NCBI GenBank assembly: GCA_963742795.1
Contig: CAVUNL010000009.1
Coordinates: forward strand, 62,001 to 126,000
From: Palsa-504 sp963742795
Lineage (GTDB): Bacteria > Actinomycetota > Actinomycetes > Streptosporangiales > Streptosporangiaceae
Reading direction: 5' to 3'
DNA length: 64,000 nucleotides
In this document: positions 60,180-64,000 of the stretch, in pieces
How positions within the stretch are numbered: the stretch's first letter is position 1
Layout of the letters: each line of letters begins with the position of its first letter
Translations under genes and position numbers: made by a program
The notes under the pieces: generated by a model
Seen by the model: only the letters and a program-made list of their open reading frames with translations
What the model was told of the DNA's origin: nothing
Database searches by the model: none

Positions 60180-62135
60180 TTACGGTGGCATGATGCGGAG
60201 TACGGAGTATGGAGCTACCCCGAAGGTTTGCAAATCCATGTCTGCTGCTTGCTGCTTCTCCCACTCGCGGAGCTCTCGCACAGGCCAAGGGGTCCAGCCA
60301 AGACACGGCGCCGGTTCGACGGTTAGCGTCCACTCTGTGTCCTCTGGACGCAACGGAAACACTTGATCGACGACGCTCCAGACTGTGGCAGTCGGCTTGT
60401 GGGCGATAGGGGTTCTTATGTAATCGCCACCGCCTACCGGGGCATCGACCCAAAGGTTGACCAGTTCGGTGTCGAGGAGTTGCTCCAGCGAAATGCGCCC
60501 AGAATCGAGTTCGCGGAGAACATCACGCTCAGCTGGAACGTCCGGGTCGAGATGGATGGTGAACCGTGGTGGTGCCAATTTGCCGGTTGGCCGGTAGTGA
60601 TGTGTCCAGTCTGCCCAGCCACGGATCATCTGGACCAACGAGTACGCTGCCGGGAACGTTCGCCGGGACCCGCCGGCAAGAAGCTCAGAATGCATGTGCA
60701 TGACGCCTAGCGGCGCGGCCACTCGCATCAGCTTCGCGACTGCGGGGGCAATAAGGCGCAGGTCACGGGCGTACTTGACCCGGTTGTAGGCAGGATTATC
60801 TTGGGGTGGGGGCAGCCGGGTCGGCCGAAGGCGAGCCGACGACGGGAGGCGCGGCGACGCTCGGACGTAGACACCCACAATGCCGGTTGGCGAGCACCTC
60901 TCACTCTCCGAACGCCTCTCATCCTCCATGTATAGCGGGAAAAGCTCATCAGGCCCCTCCTGAGCGCAGCGCCGCCAGGTCGCGGGCAGGTACCTGTCGT
61001 CCCAGCCGAGATCTTTACCCGCTCTGACGTTCTGGGGCCTGTCGCGGGGACCGCCAAGGCTAATGACATACCACTCGCGCTCTTTAACTTCGATGACTGG
61101 CAACCGCGATCCTTCAACATGCACAGCTGCCGCAGGAGATTCGGAGGGCGCAGCATTATCGTCTATGTCGCATCCAGAAGGAATTGTAACGGTCACACTG
61201 ACGTGGCGCTGCCGGACAGGTATTTCTCGAAGAAAGTCCTTAACCTCGTCGCACGTTTCTAGGAATATAGGATATATTCCGTGCGTACGGGCCATCTCTT
61301 CGCGCCACGGCCGCTGGCTGGCGGCCTCCTTGCAAAAGACGGCAAAGTGCGGGCCGGGACTCGGGCCATATAGTTCGATTATCTCACTGAACAGGTCAAG
61401 AAGGTAGCGTTCGACCGACGACCCGAGAAACAGGAACGTGCGAGAGCGAAACACCTCTGCAAAGGACCTTCGAAAATATGGTTCTGCATTGGTCACGCGC
61501 CGGTATTCTGCGTGTCCGACGACTAGCTGCCCTTCCAGCTCGCCGCGTGTCGCCTCACCTACCCGTCCTTTGACCTGTCCCCCAAGAAACCCCTGGATAC
61601 TCCAGATCATCGGATGATCAGGAGTGCGAAGCGACCGCAGGACTCGGCGGCAGTCCGCCGCCCCCCGGCCCATGACAATCGGTGCCTCCTGGTCGTCGCC
61701 CGAGGGCTCCTGCCGGTCGTGTCGCGGTGATTCCTGCCTGTTTTTGCGGCTCTGCTGGACGGCGGCCGCGAGATAGACGTCATCATAATTCGTACTAATA
61801 ACCAGTGGGCAGCGCAGCCCTGCCAGTGCCATAGTCTGTTGCGGCACGTCGTCGATCGACTCCAACGTCCCCAGGTGCTCACGGATTGCAGCAGGGAGGC
61901 GCCCCTCCACGCGCAGCCGTGTCGCCGCGCGGTCTGCACGCACCACAAGCTCATCACCCAAGACGCCATGAGCGGCTGGAAAAGCGGCAGCCGCCTCCAG
62001 CCCACAGACCAGCTCCTTCCAACCGGCCAGGCCACCTCCCCTGTCTCTCATGCTCATCCCCGCCCCGATGAAAGGCGTCAGCCCACCAGCCATGTAGGCA
62101 CCTCGCAACGTCCGCAAAGCCTGGGTTCGTTCCAC
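60180..62135 (-). CDS. SIR2-domain protein, candidate defence or NAD-sensing effector
   Basis: 651 residues. The N-terminal 270 residues are a SIR2_2-type fold: GLTPFIGAGMSM (the GAG loop), ALAGLRCPLVISTNYDDVYL (the T/S-x-N-x-D motif) and FLFLGSSVERYLLDLFSEI. At the place of the usual catalytic His (HG) the sequence reads SIQGFLGG, so the general base may be missing. The C-terminal 300 residues (IEVKEREWYVISLGGPRDRP, HSELLAGGSRRTFPAAYSLVQM) are not a domain I recognise. GGGGGA before the GTG at 62135 favours that start; ATGs at 62162 and 62177 are alternatives. Base composition is lower in GC than its neighbours, suggesting transfer. Confidence 0.75.
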   Translation of the reverse strand: MERTQALRTLRGAYMAGGLTPFIGAGMSMRDRGGGLAGWKELVCGLEAAAAFPAAHGVLGDELVVRADRAATRLRVEGRLPAAIREHLGTLESIDDVPQQTMALAGLRCPLVISTNYDDVYLAAAVQQSRKNRQESPRHDRQEPSGDDQEAPIVMGRGAADCRRVLRSLRTPDHPMIWSIQGFLGGQVKGRVGEATRGELEGQLVVGHAEYRRVTNAEPYFRRSFAEVFRSRTFLFLGSSVERYLLDLFSEIIELYGPSPGPHFAVFCKEAASQRPWREEMARTHGIYPIFLETCDEVKDFLREIPVRQRHVSVTVTIPSGCDIDDNAAPSESPAAAVHVEGSRLPVIEVKEREWYVISLGGPRDRPQNVRAGKDLGWDDRYLPATWRRCAQEGPDELFPLYMEDERRSESERCSPTGIVGVYVRASPRLPSSARLRPTRLPPPQDNPAYNRVKYARDLRLIAPAVAKLMRVAAPLGVMHMHSELLAGGSRRTFPAAYSLVQMIRGWADWTHHYRPTGKLAPPRFTIHLDPDVPAERDVLRELDSGRISLEQLLDTELVNLWVDAPVGGGDYIRTPIAHKPTATVWSVVDQVFPLRPEDTEWTLTVEPAPCLGWTPWPVRELREWEKQQAADMDLQTFGVAPYSVLRIMPP

Positions 62136-62543
62136 TTCTTCCCCCTTTGATACAGCAGGCATATGCACCCAGCGCACCAGCCCGCGCCTGTCTAGTCAAT
62201 ACCGCCAAACCACCCAGTGCGGCACTGGACAGGGGCAAACGCGCAGAGCGGCGGTCGGGACGCGCCTATTTGGCCGATTCTGTCACGCGGCCAGCGTTCC
62301 GGCATCATGGCATCCACGGCGCGATAGCGAGCGTGCCCTGGATATTTTTGCAGAGCGAGGTGTCCCCCAGAACGCGCGCACATGCCGCGGACCGGGCGGC
62401 CGCAGCTGATGGTGCGGCGGTCCACGTGGGCGAACAGATTGCCGCCGCGGAGTGGAACCTCGACTCGGATCCCGTGTTCGGGGAGGTGCCGCAGCCCGGA
62501 CGGTTCGGCGCATTCTCACGGAGGTCCGGCTGCAGATTTCGCA
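62136..62543. other. Intergenic DNA upstream of the SIR2-domain gene
   Basis: No gene is seen on either strand. Any promoter for the SIR2-domain gene must lie here, but no clear -10/-35 pair was found. Confidence 0.3.
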
Positions 62544-62912
62544 TCATTGGACGCGCCGTGGCTCCCAGTACACCTCGATCCGGTGGCCGTCCGGGTCAAG
62601 GCATTTGAACGCCACGTAGGCTGCTTCATCGTTCCGTTCCACGATGGTGACGCCATCAGCCTCCATGCGTTCCATCAGCGCGCGCACGTCAGCTGGCGCT
62701 GCGGCTTTGAAGCCGGCATGCAGGAACGCTGGCGATGGCTCGACCTGCCTGACCGGGTGCAGAGCTAGGTCGAACCCGTCCGCGTTGCGGATGATGACAG
62801 TGCCGTCCTCATACTCCTGAGCAGTGGCCGGGTCAAAGCTGAAATAGGCCGAATAGAACTGCTGGCTGCGCCGTAGGCCGCTAACCGGCAGCCCGAGATG
62901 GTTGAGGTACAT
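62544..62912 (-). CDS. VOC (glyoxalase/bleomycin-resistance) fold protein
   Basis: 122 residues: MYLNHLGLPVSGLRRSQQFYSAYFSF, then TVIIRNADGFDLALHP and a C-terminal DPDGHRIEVYWEPRR with the metal-ligand Glu in IEVYW and His in NHLG. The frame is open far upstream, but the domain starts here; an ATG at 62936 is an alternative. The substrate is unknown. Confidence 0.75.
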   Translation of the reverse strand: MYLNHLGLPVSGLRRSQQFYSAYFSFDPATAQEYEDGTVIIRNADGFDLALHPVRQVEPSPAFLHAGFKAAAPADVRALMERMEADGVTIVERNDEAAYVAFKCLDPDGHRIEVYWEPRRVQ

Positions 62913-63089
62913 GACCGCAGCGTTGCTTACCCTCATGGACAACGACAAGTGATTAGCTTCTCCGGGCACCGACCGGACCGTCAGCTGGTTCCATAGCGGC
63001 TTACTCTCATGCCGCGATGCGGTGGTGCTGCCGGGTTCATGGTCAGAAGAGAGTGCGGTGCCTGCGGGTATGGCCTGGGGCTTGCATGC

Positions 63090-63590
63090 CTGGTACTGGG
63101 GAATCGGCTCGCCGGGCGGTCCGGCCAGGATGGCTTGCAGATCTGCTGCGGAGGATTCGGCCAGCCGGTAGATGCACGGCTCGCCGGTCGAGTGGAGGAG
63201 GCGGCCGTCTTCGCTGACGTGACGGACCGGCCCGCCCCGCCTCGGCTGGTAGGTCAGGTGCTGCAAGATCTCGCCGGCAGCGGGCCGTGGAGCGGGATAT
63301 CAGTTCCCTCGACGCCGGGGACGACCTCGATGGTGCAGGTCGAGGCCAGGACCGCCAGGGACCGTCCGGCCGAGCACATACAGGACCTCGTCGCACACGC
63401 CGATCGGGTACAGCAGGTCGCCGGGCTGCACAGCGGCCCTGCCGGAAGCTGGGCTCGCAGTGGTGCGGGCCGCCGAACAGCACGGCAAGGCGGCCATCGC
63501 TGTCGGGGCCAGTGCACCGAGTACGCCCGTGCTCATGGCCGCGCGCTACCGCCCGGGTCCGGCATCCCGGATCCGCCGGAGTCCGCCACC
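63090..63590 (-). pseudogene. Decayed gene, pieces in three frames
   Basis: Read on the minus strand from about 63,500 downward, the pieces RLAVLFGGPHHCEPSFRQG, VQPGDLLYPIGVCDEVLYVLG, CTIEVVPGVEGTDIPLHGPLP and LTYQPRRGGPVRHVSEDG with IYRLAESSAADLQAIL follow in order but change frame at each step. They resemble one actinobacterial family of unknown function. No intact copy is present. The last piece runs on in the frame of the VOC gene without a stop. Confidence 0.55.
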
Positions 63591-63701
63591 TGAGCTTCCC
63601 GGAGCCTCCGGACAGCACGGCGGATGATGCCCGGCATTTCCGAATAGAGCGCATTCCTGAAGGTATAACCAGCTCACGCTAACGAGGTGAAGGAGAAGCC
63701 G

Positions 63702-64000
63702 ATGAGCTTCGGCCAAGTGAGATGGGCGTTGGTGCAGCTTAACGACTTGACCTGGCTCGTTGCGCAGTACCGCGGCTGGGTGATAGCGCTCGCCACGGTG
63801 ATCGGCGGCGCGGTGCCGCTCCTGAGCGCAGCCAGGAAAAACTTGCCACGGCCAGCGCCGTCGCTGGTCATTCGTAGTGGCGCCATGGCCCTGATGCTCT
63901 CCGCGGCTGCGGTCGCCATTTGCTCGCTGTTGCACTTCAGCGATCTGCGCTGGCTGGCGCCCGGCCAGCGCGGAAGCGTGCACCTGAGCGCACCAGGCGG
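63702..64000 (+). CDS. Membrane protein, 3' end outside the window
   Basis: The ATG at 63702 follows AAGGAG at a good distance. The frame is open to the end of the window (99 codons) with two hydrophobic segments (YRGWVIALATVIGGAVPLLS and MALMLSAAAVAICSLLHF). No family is recognised. Confidence 0.55.
   Translation, partial: MSFGQVRWALVQLNDLTWLVAQYRGWVIALATVIGGAVPLLSAARKNLPRPAPSLVIRSGAMALMLSAAAVAICSLLHFSDLRWLAPGQRGSVHLSAPG

Noticed and set aside
59820..60180. AT-richer stretch as an attachment site or tRNA remnant
   Set aside because: No cloverleaf, direct-repeat pair or integrase was found nearby.
63546..63983. Minus-strand ORF near the right end
   Set aside because: The plus strand has a ribosome-binding site and two membrane helices in frame from 63702; the minus reading is without domain features.

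Overview
The window is 64 kb of high-GC DNA. It has GC-rich third codon positions, many GTG starts and a typical soil-actinomycete gene set: MarR, TetR, XRE and LuxR/LAL regulators, an ECF sigma factor with a SnoaL-like tail, an HbhA/Rv0474-like pair, AdnB-type helicase-nuclease, VapBC, CsoR and NmrA-like reductases. It is a chromosomal segment of a filamentous actinomycete (Streptosporangiales-like is my guess). No rRNA, tRNA, CRISPR array, transposase or origin was seen.

Layout. 1-9.6 kb: the end of a glycosidase, a GNAT protein, an S41 protease, a frameshifted AdnB-like helicase-nuclease, and a decayed XRE-cupin gene facing azlCD. 9.6-18.7 kb: a sensing and uptake locus. An ABC-ATPase/GAF/histidine-kinase fusion (frameshifted once) overlaps a PhoB-type response regulator. 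A control region with 11-bp direct repeats follows, then a sugar-binding lipoprotein, an ABC ATPase and two paralogous permeases. 18.8-30.4 kb: small metabolic and regulatory genes, including a FolD that lacks its cyclohydrolase residues next to a separate cyclohydrolase (FchA-like), an HbhA/XRE-like pair, CsoR, a secreted beta-propeller and a chloroperoxidase-like hydrolase. 30.6-35.0 kb: a NarL-type two-component system with an ABC exporter, three of its four genes frameshifted. 35-46 kb: VapBC, a tiny lysine-rich ORF under paired palindromes, a sigma factor/DHFR-domain pair, MarR and TetR cassettes, an IaaM-like amine oxidase and a MarR/MFS pair. 46.5-59.4 kb: a secreted glycosidase, a BrkB-like membrane protein, a J-like/PASTA gene, a LAL regulator, a flavin monooxygenase, an alpha/beta-hydrolase/patatin chimera and three small ORFs, two of the small-gene units preceded by the same 48-nt element. 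59.4-64 kb: a lower-GC stretch with a SIR2-domain gene, a VOC protein, a decayed gene and a partial membrane protein.

Two window-wide patterns stand out. A family of hairpins (arms near CCGAACGGACCGTGG) occurs five times, always in one orientation; the copies lie in intergenic DNA, although one left arm overlaps the end of a gene. Frameshifts are also unusually dense, in nine loci and often in G/C-rich runs, so sequence error must be excluded before any of these genes is called dead.
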